A stretch of DNA of 64,000 bases, taken from the NCBI RefSeq assembly GCF_902459465.1, contig NC_047064.1:10070476-10134475 (forward strand), in the 5' to 3' direction. The stretch comes from Asterias rubens (Eukaryota > Echinodermata > Asteroidea > Forcipulatida > Asteriidae). Both the position numbers and the translations under genes were made by a program. Position 1 is the stretch's first letter; each line of letters begins with the position of its first letter. A model generated the notes under the pieces. It was not told the origin of the DNA, made no database searches, and saw nothing but the letters and a program-made list of their open reading frames with translations. Shown here in pieces: positions 53,401 to 64,000 of the stretch.

Positions 53401-55460
53401 GATCAAGCTCAATGATCTGCAGGCCAAGTGTGGTTGAGCAGAACAATCCGGGAGCAATATCACGGAGCTGCTGAAGCTCAAAGGACAATGCTTACCAGAT
53501 CAAGCTTACCGACCACAAATCCGTTCGGCATACACTTGAGACATAAATTAACCTGCTATTAAATTCAGAAGTATTTGTTTCAAAAAGAACAACTTTTCAA
53601 AATAATGAATTTTTTAAATCAAAAGAAAAAGAAAAGAAAGAAAAAAAATTACCAAAAATTATGGGCTAAAAGTTATGATAAGAATAAAAATACTGAAAGG
53701 TAACGAATGAATTGTTCACCACATAGGCCTAATTGTGGAGGGGTGATGTAATGTAAATATTTAAGTAAAGAAAAGTGGAATTCTAAATTAAGCCAACCTT
53801 TTTTAAGTTTATTTATTTACTAGTATTTCATTTTACATTTATTTGAATTATGACAAATGTGTATGAATATGATAGTTGATTATTAGTGTGATATAAATGC
53901 GTATCCCCTTTCCGTCCAATTTACTTGTGAAACCCACCTGGGAATGACTGAACCGAAAGGTTATTGCCACCATTATAGTTCCGCCGAGATTATAACATAG
54001 TTTTGTATAATAATAAAATCTTTCTAACGCCGATATGGCCTGTACATTTCTGACCCAAATGTCAATGCTTCATTGAACTTGTGTGTAACTTTGTTGTTAA
54101 TACCCTTATCCAGAAAAAGTCGGCTGTAAAAAGCACTTTTGTACAATGATGTAGGTACTACAATTGTTTTAACATTGGGATACATTCACAACCGGGAATT
54201 TAGAATAATAGTATAGTTTTTCACAACTAATTTCAGCAAAAAATCCACTGACAATTTCTTTAAAACACTTTCAAATCCCGGGTCTACCCGAATCCTCTCA
54301 TTTCGTGCACACATGATTACATTTTTTCTCATTGAGTTTCGTTTACTTAGTTCTATTTCAAGAAATGCACTTTGATAATTCATAAATTTAATGTCTCCTA
54401 CTTATTTACAATATTGATGAAATTGAATAGTTGACCAGCTCTTGCTACTGGCTTTTACGTAATTGAATGAGTCTTGCGGCCTAATGAAATTGAATTACCT
54501 AAAATGACCAGTGAATGCTAAACTGGTTTAATTGAATTTCTGCTTTTTGCTCTTGAATGGTGATTCAACAAAGCATTAATTTTCAAACGAAACTGTGCCA
54601 CAAGGTGGTTAATTTGCAGGGAAAACCTGTAATGTAAAATCTTCACATTTATATTATTGTGTGAAACATTCGTCGGTCCTTTCTGTATTTTGACTCGCCC
54701 TGTGTGTGTATTTACACTCACATTAAAATTACATTAAAGAGTGGGTTGCAAAGTTAGGCTAAGAATCATAAGAAAAGTGGGTACAGAATATAGGCTGACA
54801 AACTTGCACCTGGCCATGAAATTTTTCAATATTTTTTGTACACTGCACTATTTTCCTTTTCGGCAAAGGACTGCTAAAACTTCGAACTGAAATCTAAGAA
54901 CGTTATTATATTGAGTGAAAACATTAATTTTGATTTTATTTAATAAATAGACTAGGCTATTTTGATTTTAAATTTCGTTCTGATTTGCTTTTTTTTTCTC
55001 AAAAAAGAACTTGCTTTGAGTTCTTACTGGAAAACGTATAAATGGCATTTTGATCATAAGCTTTGTTGTTTATTGTATGTAAAAACAAACAAACAAACAG
55101 CACTGTCAAAACAAAGTTTACTGTAGAATAGCTAATCGGGTAATTTGTAGTTCAGGTAATGAAGTTTATACTGATGCCACTCATAAAGTTTCTTGAAACA
55201 ATGTTTGCTATTTTATCATGTAAGTGGCTGAAAAATGAAACCCAATTTATCGTTTAAATAACTTTTCCATATTAAACTGTTTCTGTAAATATTTATTCTT
55301 AACTCTTTTGTACTATGGACTTATTGCATATTTCGATTTAATTGCTGTATGTATGAAGGCATGGCTTAAGTAATGATAGTTTATATTGATTTAACGGATG
55401 TAATGATTGCCTTGGGATAAAGACAAACTAAAGTAATTTTGATATTTTAACAATGGGGGA
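53401..55460. other. intergenic, no gene seen
   Basis: AT-rich. A short (AAAC)n run lies at about 55083-55098. Small minus-strand frames at 54186-54383 and 54518-54721 have no recognisable features. Confidence 0.5.
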
Positions 55461-55464
55461 CTTT

Positions 55465-55620
55465 TTGGGACACGTAGGTGGCAGCACATTTACCAGGTAA
55501 TGTGAGTGTGCTATAAGAAATACGTAAACAATACAAATTTACCCGGTCAGGGCCCAATTTCATAGAACTGCTTAGCACAAAACTTTGCTTAGCTATCAAG
55601 TAATATACGCATTAAGCCAT
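55465..55620. repeat. GGTGGCAGCA MITE joined to GGGCCCAATTTCATAG fragment
   Basis: TAGGTGGCAGCACATTTACC and TTTACCCGGTCA are the remains of the first family; from 55549 GGGCCCAATTTCATAGAACT begins the second, so one probably inserted into the other. Confidence 0.6.
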
Positions 55621-55960
55621 GTGATCTTCAAGTAGGGCGCCTCATGTGTGTACTGTGCTCAAGTAGTAATGCGCACGCGGCATACATGATGCGCATGCTT
55701 GTGATGCTTTGTTGTGCTTTTCTCACACATTTCGATGCATCAAATTAATCTCAAGCAAATGTACTTCCATGCATGTTGAACTTAAAGCCGCATGCTAAAT
55801 AATACGACTCAATAAACCAACGATAATAAAATCGCTTGTAGTGATAAACATGGACATTTTCTTTGTTGACGATTTGAAGAAGTACCTCAAGAATGTTGCC
55901 AATCTTTTGATAAGATTGATAACAAGATATGAATTACAATTTTAAAAGTTAAACTACAAC

Positions 55961-56351
55961 TAAAAGGCACCGGACACTTTTGGTAATTACTCAAAATAAT
56001 TTTTGAATAAAACTTGTTATTTGGTAACGAGCAATTATGAGCTGTTGATGTTATAAACAATGCGAGAAACGATTCCCTCTGAAGTGACGTAGTTTTTTAC
56101 AAAATGATTCCTCACTCGGATAGTGAAAGACTTCAGGCCTGAAGCCTTTTATTTATAAGTTATAATAGGCATCTGAAAACACACAACTTTGTGATGCAAA
56201 AATTCTGTTATTTCTTTCATTATTTCTCTTGCAACTTCGATGACCAATTGAGTACAAATTTGGACAGACTGATTTGTTACGCAAAATGTTTGGATACACC
56301 AAGTGGTATTACTGGTCTTTGACAATTACCAATAGCGTCCAGTGCCTTTAA
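55961..56351 (+). repeat. AGGCAGTGG MITE, diverged full copy
   Basis: AAAAGGCACCGGACACTTTT and GCGTCCAGTGCCTTTAA bound 391 bp. Confidence 0.88.
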
Positions 56352-56934
56352 GGAATGGTCCCACCATGAGCATGCACTGTCCAGTATGAATTAAAACACG
56401 GCGATACAAACTTCCTATCATGTTTGATAACCATCATATCGGTATAGAGTTTCAAGTAGTTTGTTCAAAATCCACAAATTATATGTCTACGTTTCTGGTT
56501 TCGGTGGTCTTGTTTTGTCACTCTGGGTGAATCGCTGTTGAACTCACGCCTGTTTTATCAGTTTAGCTCTTAATAAGCGCGAGGCAAAGTACAGAAGTTA
56601 TATTTGTCCCAGGTCACAGCCGTCAAACAGTAGTCAATGAACACAACTATAGCAATGGGCAGTTTACAGTAGCTATAGTTGTCACCATTGTGCATAAGAG
56701 AAGCAAAAGGTCAAGAGAACAAACAACGTTCTGCAAATTGTAACCCTTATAATAGTGGAAGTTGAAAGTGTTATCGCTATATTAATGTGGATATTTGAAG
56801 TCACTCAGTGGCGCTCAAGACACTTAGCATCACCCTCTGATCATTACCCTCTGATCACTGTGCCATTTTTATTTCACTCGTTATACCATCTCAGCTCCTT
56901 GGGAGCATACAGCGTGTGCTGCCGAGTATAGCAC
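56352..56934. other. intergenic, no gene seen
   Basis: No exon or clear repeat border. A doubled CATTACCCTCTGATCA-like word occurs near 56831-56860. Confidence 0.4.
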
Positions 56935-57120
56935 ACCATAGCTAAATCAATCCCAAGAATCATCTCTGCCCCCACATGGGATGGATACCCATACCCCTGG
57001 GTGATAAGAAGCAATTATATGGACACAAGTATCATGACCGGGATTCGAACCTACACCCTGATGACTCTGAAAAGAGAGTTCGATGATCCGAACCACTCGG
57101 CCATGACACCCTACACGGGC
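56935..57120 (-). repeat. Ser/Leu-headed SINE, body type 2, 5' part
   Basis: The reverse reading gives GGGTGTCATGGCCGAGTGG and GTAGGTTCGAATCCCGGTC, then ATACTTGTGTCC and the start of the body. Confidence 0.7.
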
Positions 57121-57724
57121 TAAGTTAATTCCCAGCAAAGATTGTATAGCGCTCTATAATCTTTGTTTCCCAGCCTACCACATATTTTTAATTCATTGCT
57201 TCGGTTTTACTGTGTTTATAGTTTATTTTATCTAAATCACGGTTGCACTTTACAAGCTCTTCTCAAAGTTCTTCAAATCAAAAAAGCCCGTCCCTAATTG
57301 CTGTCTAATATTAGCATACATTTTGAGTTCAAATTTACCACGCTAGACCATGCACTCCCATCACTAAAAAAAAAAATAGTCCAAATCACCATTTCACATC
57401 AAATAAGTTTTTCTCACTAGTTTTGGGTCCCCACATATTAATGATTAATCATAATTACTGATTGGTATCAGTGGAATAATTGTTCATTTCTAAACCCTCG
57501 TCGTTTGAACCAGGCACAGCAGAACTTTGGCCGGTAATTTGTCGGCTGTCACCGGGTTAGTATCTTTGCTGAAAGTGGACTAAGTGACCCTGGAATAGTG
57601 TCGACGCCCATTGTAGCTGATGAGTAAAGCCGCTGAGTGTTGTTGGCTGAATGCTTCAGGAATCTTCACCCGTCCGCAGAGAGTCTTCTGATGGTACATG
57701 TAGCTCTGGCAAGACACTGACATC

Positions 57725-57764
57725 ATGAGATACTTATTAATTCTCGCCTTTTCACTTCTCATAG
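57725..57764 (+). CDS. lectin exon 1: signal peptide
   Basis: ATGAGATACTTATTAATT onward encodes MRYLLILAFSLLI and ends on a strong donor gtaagt in phase 1, matching the lectin exon at 60531. The 2.8 kb link rests on phase and on the need for a secretion signal. Confidence 0.72.
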
Positions 57765-60700
57765 GTAAGTGGCTTCTTGAACTTTTGACTAAAAAAATTA
57801 AGAACTCGAGTAAACTTTATGAAAAGTTTTTGTCTGTATGGGTCGGTGTTTCTTTCAAATTATCATTAGTGTACAACCAGCCATCAGGGGGTACGAGACA
57901 CATTTGAACACCCAAACAGGTATGTGTATCAGAAAATCCGGCAAATCAACCACTGTCCGCTTACCAATCTCGCAGCCATGCAAATCGAGGATTGAACACT
58001 TGTTTTTCTGAATATTGTGTCGTTACCTGTATCATATTAGATTCGCTGGTCTTTTAAAATACGTCACCACATTATTTGATTACACTTTTCGCAGATTATG
58101 GTAGTGCCAAGGCAATTTTATTGAAAACTAAAAGGGTTGTAATGAAAATACAGCTTTAATCAATCATAAACTATCACACCTTTAATGATGCTATGTCAGA
58201 TTTTTGGCCGATTTGACCCAACATTTTTTATTTAAAATTCAATAGGTATTTTGATGGGGTCGAGAAAGTTACAAGCTTTCATTTGAGCCATTGCTCGAAA
58301 AAGTCTGCCAATTATTAGTAGCAGTGAAATAAAGTGCTAAAAATTAGTTTTTGTCGGGATCCCGACAATATATATATCACGTGACCAATTCTTATGGGTT
58401 TTATAAGAAACGTTTAAGTTTTTTGTCATCGTTCCTGACCATTAAAAGTAAAAGTTAAACTTTTTTCGTTAGAGCGGGTGATACTCTTTGAACTACCATT
58501 CACTCAAAAAATCTATTTTTTAATGTTTGGGGCAAAAAATCTGACATAGAATCTTTATAAACATTGTGTATTTTAGACTATTTTTAACTTGTGAATTTGT
58601 TTCGTTTCGGGTAGGCTACTCTTCAACTTTACTCCACATTGATCATTGATTGGCTATGTGCGGGGCGCTGAGATATTGTTTAAAGGGAAGGTACACGTTT
58701 GGTAATTACTCAAAAAAAATATTAACTTAAAAATTGACTTGGTAAGGAGCATTGGAGAGCTGTTGATAAAACATTGTAAAACATTGTGGGGAACGACTCC
58801 CTCTGAAGTAATGTAGTTTTTGAGAACGAGGTAATTTCTCACTCAAAAAATAAAAGACTTCTAGCTAGAAGTCTTTTATTCCTATCTGAAAGCACACAAA
58901 TTCGTCCAACAAGGGTGTTTTTCTTTCGTCATTTTCTCGCAACTTCGATGACCGATTGAGCCCAAATTTTCACAGGCTTGTTATTTTTATGGTTATGGGA
59001 TACACCAAGTGAGAACAGTGGTATTTGACAATTACCAAACGTGTACCTTCCCTTTAAAATGATTGTACACGATTCGGGTAATTGGAACCCTATGGTTGTC
59101 TCAATCCTACAAACTAACCTAAGTGTGAACATTTCATTTCATTTGAAAAGATGGTAGCTTTTTTTTTAGATATCTCCGAAAATTTGGAGCGATTAAGAAG
59201 AATCTACATTGAAATACACAATCCGAGAAGCGTTACTAAATCCTTCAATTCAAATTTCTGGAAGCTGAAGTGAATTTTTTTTTCATAACTGGTACTTCGA
59301 AGTAAAAAGTTTTTCAAAATGTTTTGTACTTTCGAAATCCGATGTAAGCTTCTAAATAAAAAGTACTGCCTATGATAAGAGTAGTTAAACGCATACCTCG
59401 ACTATTCCCCTTATAAAGAAATTTGAACGTTTTAAAAATACAATAATACGTAAGACTAAAAGTTAGACATGTTATTATGTAACTCAGATCGTCAGCTTTT
59501 TCGACTTATCTTTTATTAAGAGAGAACTTACTGAAATTTCACATTTTTAGTGGGAAAACGTTTTTGCAATTCTTTCTATTTTTTTTTTTTTTAGGATTTC
59601 AATATTACTGTATAACGGAACAGAACATAAACCACTAATCGGTTATTGTCCCTTTACCGATTGAACCGAGTGGATTTAAAATGAGCATTATAACAATGAA
59701 GTTAAACCATTAATCGTTTACTGTGCCCTTTACCGAGAACAAAGTGGATTTTTTATAAGTTAGGCATGACAAAAATGAAGTGTTTGAATAGAATACACCT
59801 TGTTATACTTTATACACGCTGAAAACTCCCAGGTCAAAATTGACCTTGTTTCGGGTCCCATGGGCCTGACTCCTTTTTGGGTCACTCTGACCCGGAATCT
59901 GCGACAAAATGACCCGTAAACTGGATCAGAGTGACCCTGAAATGGGTAACGTCCCTTTGTCGACCCGGGAGTTTTAAGTGTGTATAGGCACCTGAAAAAA
60001 TATCAGTTTTATTATCCCAACATTGTGTATTCCAATAACGAATTATTTTCCTTCGTGCCCTGCAGCGCTATCTCAAAAACGCAACACCTTTTGAAATGAT
60101 ATTTCTACAGGTTAGTTTTATTTCATTTTCATATCGTCATATCAACCTAAAAGAAGATCCAAATCCTATACAATCAGCAGAATACCATGCGGCTTCAGTG
60201 TGAAACCCTAATTCTCTATGCTGAAACTAAGCCCGCCCCGCCCCTGTTTCAACCGCCACCTGTTTTTAATTTTATGTGCACTTTACACACGTGTGCAATG
60301 TAGGCGGCCTACAGGGCTACCAATGTAAATCCTGCAGACGTGCTGATGGGTGCTCGAATAAGGTACAGTAGTTTCGCATTCCGCAGCCATTACAACTATG
60401 GGGGACGAAATAGTCACGGAGGAAATTCTACAACTGTATGTATACAATCTGATTCACTGTAAAGTATACCAATAGTTCCTATGGTTTTATGCCTGTTAAT
60501 TCCTCTTTCTTGGTATTTTTGGTACCATAGTGAAAAGTGTAACGGCTGACGGTGGCTGTGCAGCTCCGTTTCTAAGGTTGTTTGATAAATGCTACGGTCT
60601 GTTCGGCATTGAGATTGACGGCACTCCACGTCTATCGTGGCACAAAGCTGAGAAATACTGCAATGAACAAGGAGGGACTCTGGCTGTTATCGACTCAAGG

Positions 60701-63387
60701 GAGGTACAATGTGAGTAGCCTATTATGACAGTTGAGGTTTACTTACAGGGTTTTCTATTTTGTCTTTATTTTTTTTAAGTGTTGTGGGTGAGTGTTACTG
60801 TATTTGTTTCAGCCCGGTTCAAACAGCTTTGTGTTACAGCATGGACTGGAGGTAAAATGTTGCAGTCACTTTGTGAAATTTCCTTTTTTGTTCTGTCGGC
60901 TACACGGAAAATCCTAGCCCAGGTTGGACTCCTCCGTTGCAGGCACTGACCATAGAGTAAGGACAGACTGACTGACGTCCTACAAGGGCTATCATATTCT
61001 TCAATACCTCAGTGTATAATGTATGTGTGGATACACATAGTGTTTCAAGTCCCTACATAAATATGTGGACTCTTTCGTTCTCACACTTCACTTGAGCGTA
61101 AACAACCCTCCCGAACCCAACCTCCTTTTATTCTCCCAGGACTCAAAGAGTTTGCTTGTTGCCTGTGCTGTATCAACCATTAGGCAAAAACCAGTGACTA
61201 ATAAATAAAAACAAATTATTTGCAAAAAGGAACCCAGGAAAAGACCTGGGAAATGTGCACGTCACAAAAAGATCAACTGGGTGGGTTTGAAAAGCTATAG
61301 CCACCAAAAAGACGGCACCACAACGGTTGTGGGTGTCCATTAAAAAACATATTTTGTCCGCAAGTGGTAAAATGAAATTAATATACTGTTTCTATCGCAA
61401 GGTTTGGTTGTGGGTTCAAAATTCGGCCAAGCTATCATAGCTACCTGCTGTTTTTACGACCACTTGAATAAGTTAGTCACTAAATGACATTATAACACAC
61501 CTCTTGCTCGTTCTGTATTGGCTGAAACATGGTCACGTGGGATGACCTAATATTAGCCCACCTTGTTAAGCTGTTAATGGCTCCGCTTTTAACATCGGTC
61601 TCATCACTGTCACCAGTGGTGACAGTGATGAGACCGATAGTAAAAGCGGAGCCATTAACAGCTTAACAAGGTGGGCTAACCTAATATAGGCTAGTGATCA
61701 CGCGCGCGTGTTTTGCGGGAATAGTACCAAAGCGGGCAGTAGTCTTTGAATATAGTGCCCACGGTAACAGCGCCCTCCCTTGACTTGAACCGTGAACAAC
61801 AACTACAAAACTCCCTTTTCTGTTCTTTTTTTACATTTAAGACCGAGCTGTGTTATAAAACACATATTGACTGGCATAGTTTGGTAACTATAGTGTACGT
61901 CTATTCCCCCTCGGGCCTGTGAGTGACCAGAAGAGGGCCTATTTCCATCGGCCTTCGACCTCAGAAAATAGTTCGCACCTTCTGGTCACTCAAAGTCCCT
62001 TGAGAGAATAGATGTATACTAGTTACCTAGTTGCCAGTCAATATGTGTATAATGTTGTTTATTGATTTGTGCAATTCATGATCATATATGTTAAAACAAT
62101 GTTTGTATGAGAGAGACTGGCTGATCGTTAACTTAGCGTTAAATCCCGTGTTAGAGCTTTGTCAAGTTCTCAATCAAACAAATCCTGTATACCCCAACCC
62201 TGACCCTTACCCTCATTAAGCCCAGTTCATACTTCCTGCGAATGCGAATGCGTTACGAATGTTGACGACACAAATTCACAATGAATAATTCGCAGCAGTT
62301 CAACTCTGCTCAATTCACTTGCGAATATTGGTGCGAAGAGAGGTCGTGACGTCAAATCTACGTCAAATTCGCTTCGCATTCGCATTCACAGGAAGTATGA
62401 ACTGGGCTTTATTCTAGTATTGGTACGAGCCAATTCGCCTTACCCTAAAGCCTGGTTCGTACTTCCTACAAATGATATGCGAATTTGATGTGAACTTGAC
62501 GTCACAACCCTCCTTTCGCAGCGGTATTCATAAGTGAGTTGCCCAGAGTTGAACTGCTGCAAATTATCTGTTGCGAATTTGTGACGTCAACATTCGTTTC
62601 CTAGCATTTGTATTTGCAGGAAGTATGCACCGGGCTTATAACTCAAGTAGTGCTAGTAGTACTACGAGCTAATAAACATAAATTCATAGGGGTTTTTCAA
62701 GGAAGACTATTAAAGGAACACGTTGTCTTGGATCGGTCGAGTTGGTCTATAAAAAGCGTTTGTAACCGTTTGTTATAAAATGCATATGGTTAAAAAAGAA
62801 AGATGGTGTAAAAGTAGAATACAATGGTCCACACAAACATGCCGTGAAATTGCACGGTTTTTTCTTTTACCTCGTCGACTAGCACGGTCGGCCATTTGCA
62901 TAAATGGCCGACCATGTTAGTTCGCAAAGTAAAAGGAAAACCACGCAATTTCGACAAATTTGTGTGGATCATTGTATTCTACTTATAAAACATCTTTCCA
63001 ATCATATGCATTTTATAACAAACGGTTACGAACGCTTTTTTATATACCAACTCGTCCGATCCAAGGCAACGTGTTCCTTTGAGGTACTCGATATGATATA
63101 ACTGTGGTGCTTTTCACAAAAATGGAATTGAATGGATTCTGACACTAAAATGTCAACAAATTGAAGAGTCAGTATTTAGAATGTGGCGATGTTAAAATGC
63201 TGTATTTTCTTGAACTTTGGCAGCTGTGATAACTGCACTCTTGGTAAGGGCACCTTCGGCTAATGTATGGATCGGACTGAACGACCTGGATGTTGAAAAT
63301 ACATTCAAGTGGACGGATGGGACCAACATTAGCTTTAAAAACTGGGCACCAGACCAGCCAGATAATGGATTCCCTGCTTTTGAAGAG
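57725..63387 (+). CDS. secreted C-type lectin, first three exons (gene runs off the window)
   Basis: Exons 57725-57764, 60531-60710 and 63224-63387 join in frame with GT/AG borders (phases 1, 1, then 0 out). The product starts MRYLLILAFSLLIG (signal peptide), then CAAPF..DKCYGLF, LSWHKAEKYC, GGTLAVIDSREVQ, VWIGLNDL, FKWTDGT and NWAPDQPDNG. These are the landmarks of a C-type lectin domain: the first disulphides, WIGL and the calcium-site tripeptide. The tripeptide is QPD, which in this family favours galactose-type sugars, whereas EPN favours mannose. The WND strand and final cysteines should lie beyond the right edge. Such secreted lectins commonly serve in innate recognition or biomineral matrices; the role here is not decidable. 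Confidence 0.85.
58182..58560 (-). repeat. GTCGGGATCCCGAC MITE, copy 3, reverse
   Basis: TTAATGATGCTATGTCAGAT and ATCTGACATAGAATCTTTAT-like ends, with a perfect GTCGGGATCCCGAC core. It is antiparallel to 33429-33782, sharing ACGTGACCAATTCTTATG on the opposite strand. Confidence 0.9.
58680..59057 (+). repeat. AAGGGAAGGTACACGTTTGG MITE subfamily, full copy
   Basis: TTAAAGGGAAGGTACACGTT and AACGTGTACCTTCCCTTTAA are perfect ends. The interior hairpin AAAAGACTTCTAGCTAGAAG is centred near 58865. Confidence 0.92.
59058..59810 (+). other. lectin intron 1, no further exon seen
   Basis: AT-rich intron sequence; CATTAATCGTTTACTGTCCCTTTACCG-like words occur twice at about 59630 and 59710. Confidence 0.5.
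59811..59986. repeat. MITE with TATACACGCTGAAAACTCCC ends
   Basis: TATACACGCTGAAAACTCCC and GGGAGTTTTAAGTGTGTATA are terminal inverted repeats, with flanking TA. The interior has repeated GTCACTCTGACCC-type words. Confidence 0.85.
60531..60710 (+). CDS. lectin exon 2: N-terminal half of lectin domain
   Basis: Acceptor TTGGTACCATAG, donor gtgagt at 60711; phase 1 in, phase 1 out. A nearer GT at 60704 would be out of phase with exon 3, so the later donor is chosen. It encodes CAAPF, DKCYGLF, SWHKAEKYCNEQGGTLAVI. Confidence 0.9.
60711..61552 (+). other. lectin intron 2, first part, nothing recognised
   Basis: No exon, repeat end or strong inverted repeat was identified in this segment. Confidence 0.45.
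61553..61679. repeat. 127 bp near-perfect palindrome
   Basis: Arms of 63 bases meet at G61616 with only two mismatched pairs. The left arm begins TTAGCCCACCTTGTTAAGCT and the centre is GTCACCAGTGGTGAC. There is no spacer, so the strand can fold into a full hairpin. Confidence 0.92.
61852..62055. repeat. inverted-repeat MITE, CACATATTGACTGGCA arms
   Basis: GTTATAAAACACATATTGAC..GTCTATTCC is complemented by GAATAGATGTATAC..GCCAGTCAATATGTG. Inside, GAGTGACCAGAAG and CTTCTGGTCACTC form a second, inner pair. Confidence 0.85.
62218..62409. repeat. AAGCCCAGTTCATACTTCCT MITE, copy 1
   Basis: AAGCCCAGTTCATACTTCCT and AGGAAGTATGAACTGGGCTT are perfect inverted ends. The arms continue with GCGAATGCGAATG. 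Confidence 0.92.
62458..62637. repeat. AAGCCCAGTTCATACTTCCT MITE, copy 2
   Basis: AAGCCTGGTTCGTACTTCCT and AGGAAGTATGCACCGGGCTT. Its interior matches copy 1 on the other strand (GAACTGCTGC against GCAGCAGTTC), so the two copies are in opposite orientation, 48 bases apart. Confidence 0.88.
62710..63082. repeat. fold-back TTAA MITE (GGAACACGTTGCCTTGG family), copy 2
   Basis: TTAAAGGAACACGTTGTCTT to AAGGCAACGTGTTCCTTTGA; the arms meet at a perfect GGTCGGCCATTTGCATAAAT-type hairpin. It is close to 5345-5740 and lies 141 bases before lectin exon 3. Confidence 0.92.
63224..63387 (+). CDS. lectin exon 3: WIGL and QPD segment
   Basis: Acceptor AACTTTGGCAG, donor gtatgg at 63388; phase 1 in, phase 0 out. 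It encodes SVITALLVRAPSANVWIGLN, WTDGTNISFKNW and APDQPDNGF. One NIS glycosylation site. Confidence 0.92.
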
Positions 63388-63426
63388 GTATGGACCCCAG
63401 ATCAATCATGCTTATAAATAGGCATT

Positions 63427-63734
63427 GGAAACTAAATATTAGCATAAACCTTATCTTGGTAACGAGTAATGGGGAGAGGTTGGTGGTATAAAACATGTGG
63501 AGTGCTTTTCGAGAAAGAAGTAAATTTCCACATATTTGATTTTGAGATTTGAGGGCTGGAAATCAAGTATCTAAAAGCACACAATTTTGTGTGACAAGGG
63601 CATTTTTTCTTTCATTATTATCTCAACTTCGATGACCGATTGAGCTCAAATGTTGTTATTTGATGCACATGTTGAGATACAGCAATTGAGAAGACTGATC
63701 TTTGACAATTACCAATAGTGTCAAGTGTCTTTAA
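63427..63734 (+). repeat. AGGCAGTGG MITE lacking its left end
   Basis: It runs from ATTAGCATAAACC through AACGAGTAATGGGGAGAGG to AGTGTCAAGTGTCTTTAA. It lies in the lectin intron after exon 3. Confidence 0.85.
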
Positions 63735-63892
63735 AAAGTTACCATCAATATTTGAAATAAAATAATTTTTTTTATTTTTCTGGATTGGATCCTGGCACCT
63801 GCTGATTGGGTGTCCCTGTACCTTTTCATTTTGGTGCTTTCTAGCACATCCTGTTGGGCTTTTGGATTTCTTTTAACGTCTGTCCTATGGAC

Positions 63893-64000
63893 TGGACACT
63901 ATTGGCAATTTCTCAAATTAATTGTTAGCATAAAAAGTTATTTGGTAACGAGCAATGGAGAGCTATTGATAGTACACAACATTGTGAGAAACGGCTCCCC
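63893..64000 (+). repeat. AGGCAGTGG MITE cut by the window edge
   Basis: GGACTGGACACTATTGGCAA to GAGAAACGGCTCCCC is the left quarter of another copy. Confidence 0.85.

Noticed and set aside
60704..60709. GT at 60704 as the donor of lectin exon 2
   Set aside because: It would end the exon in phase 0, which does not fit the phase-1 acceptor at 63224; gtgagt at 60711 fits in phase and sequence.
1..64000. CRISPR-like arrays among the many short palindromic repeats
   Set aside because: Repeats are dispersed transposon copies with matching ends, not short direct repeats separated by unique spacers; the sequence is from an animal genome.

Overview
The window looks like a stretch of an animal nuclear genome, most likely a marine deuterostome and probably an echinoderm (inference). 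It is AT-rich, has intron-containing genes with GT/AG junctions, and is packed with short inverted-repeat DNA transposons (MITEs) and tRNA-headed SINEs. The genes are a Notch-ligand-type DSL/EGF protein, a rhodopsin-class peptide GPCR and a secreted C-type lectin. There is no bacterial operon, CRISPR array or rRNA gene. All three recognised genes are on the + strand.

Layout. 1-5.9 kb is intergenic and holds several fold-back elements. 5890-7110 is the coding exon of a class A peptide GPCR; a splice acceptor directly before the ATG shows that the open frame was over-extended at its 5' end. 7.1-16.2 kb is intergenic and repeat-rich. 16376-51594 is one 11-exon gene that I assembled from phase-compatible splice sites: signal peptide, MNNL (C2-like) domain, DSL domain, 26 EGF units (most in one 2.7 kb exon), a membrane-proximal alpha/beta region, one transmembrane helix, and a short tail with an FSNPVY motif. 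It encodes about 1,430 residues and reads as a Notch ligand. Its first intron (17.6 kb) holds a 2.2 kb inverted repeat, a three-unit tandem duplication, a nested set of transposons, a tetranucleotide microsatellite and a roughly 190 bp satellite array. 51.6-57.7 kb is 3' UTR and intergenic sequence. From 57725 a C-type lectin gene begins (signal-peptide exon plus two carbohydrate-recognition exons with a QPD motif); its last exons lie beyond the window.

Repeats dominate the non-coding space. One MITE family (ends AGGCAGTGGACACTATTGG) has about 20 whole or partial copies. A duplicated flank preserves an empty site, which shows insertion into TTAA. At least five other families share the TTAA...TTAA layout, suggesting one piggyBac-like mobilising activity (inference). 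Two SINE families with the same Ser/Leu-like tRNA head but different bodies, and a third with a different tRNA head, are also present. No transposase gene was seen, so all elements look non-autonomous.

The genes do not form a functional cluster. The most notable object is the DSL protein: its EGF array is nearly intron-free, its cytoplasmic tail is almost free of lysine, and it carries an LDL-receptor-style internalisation motif.
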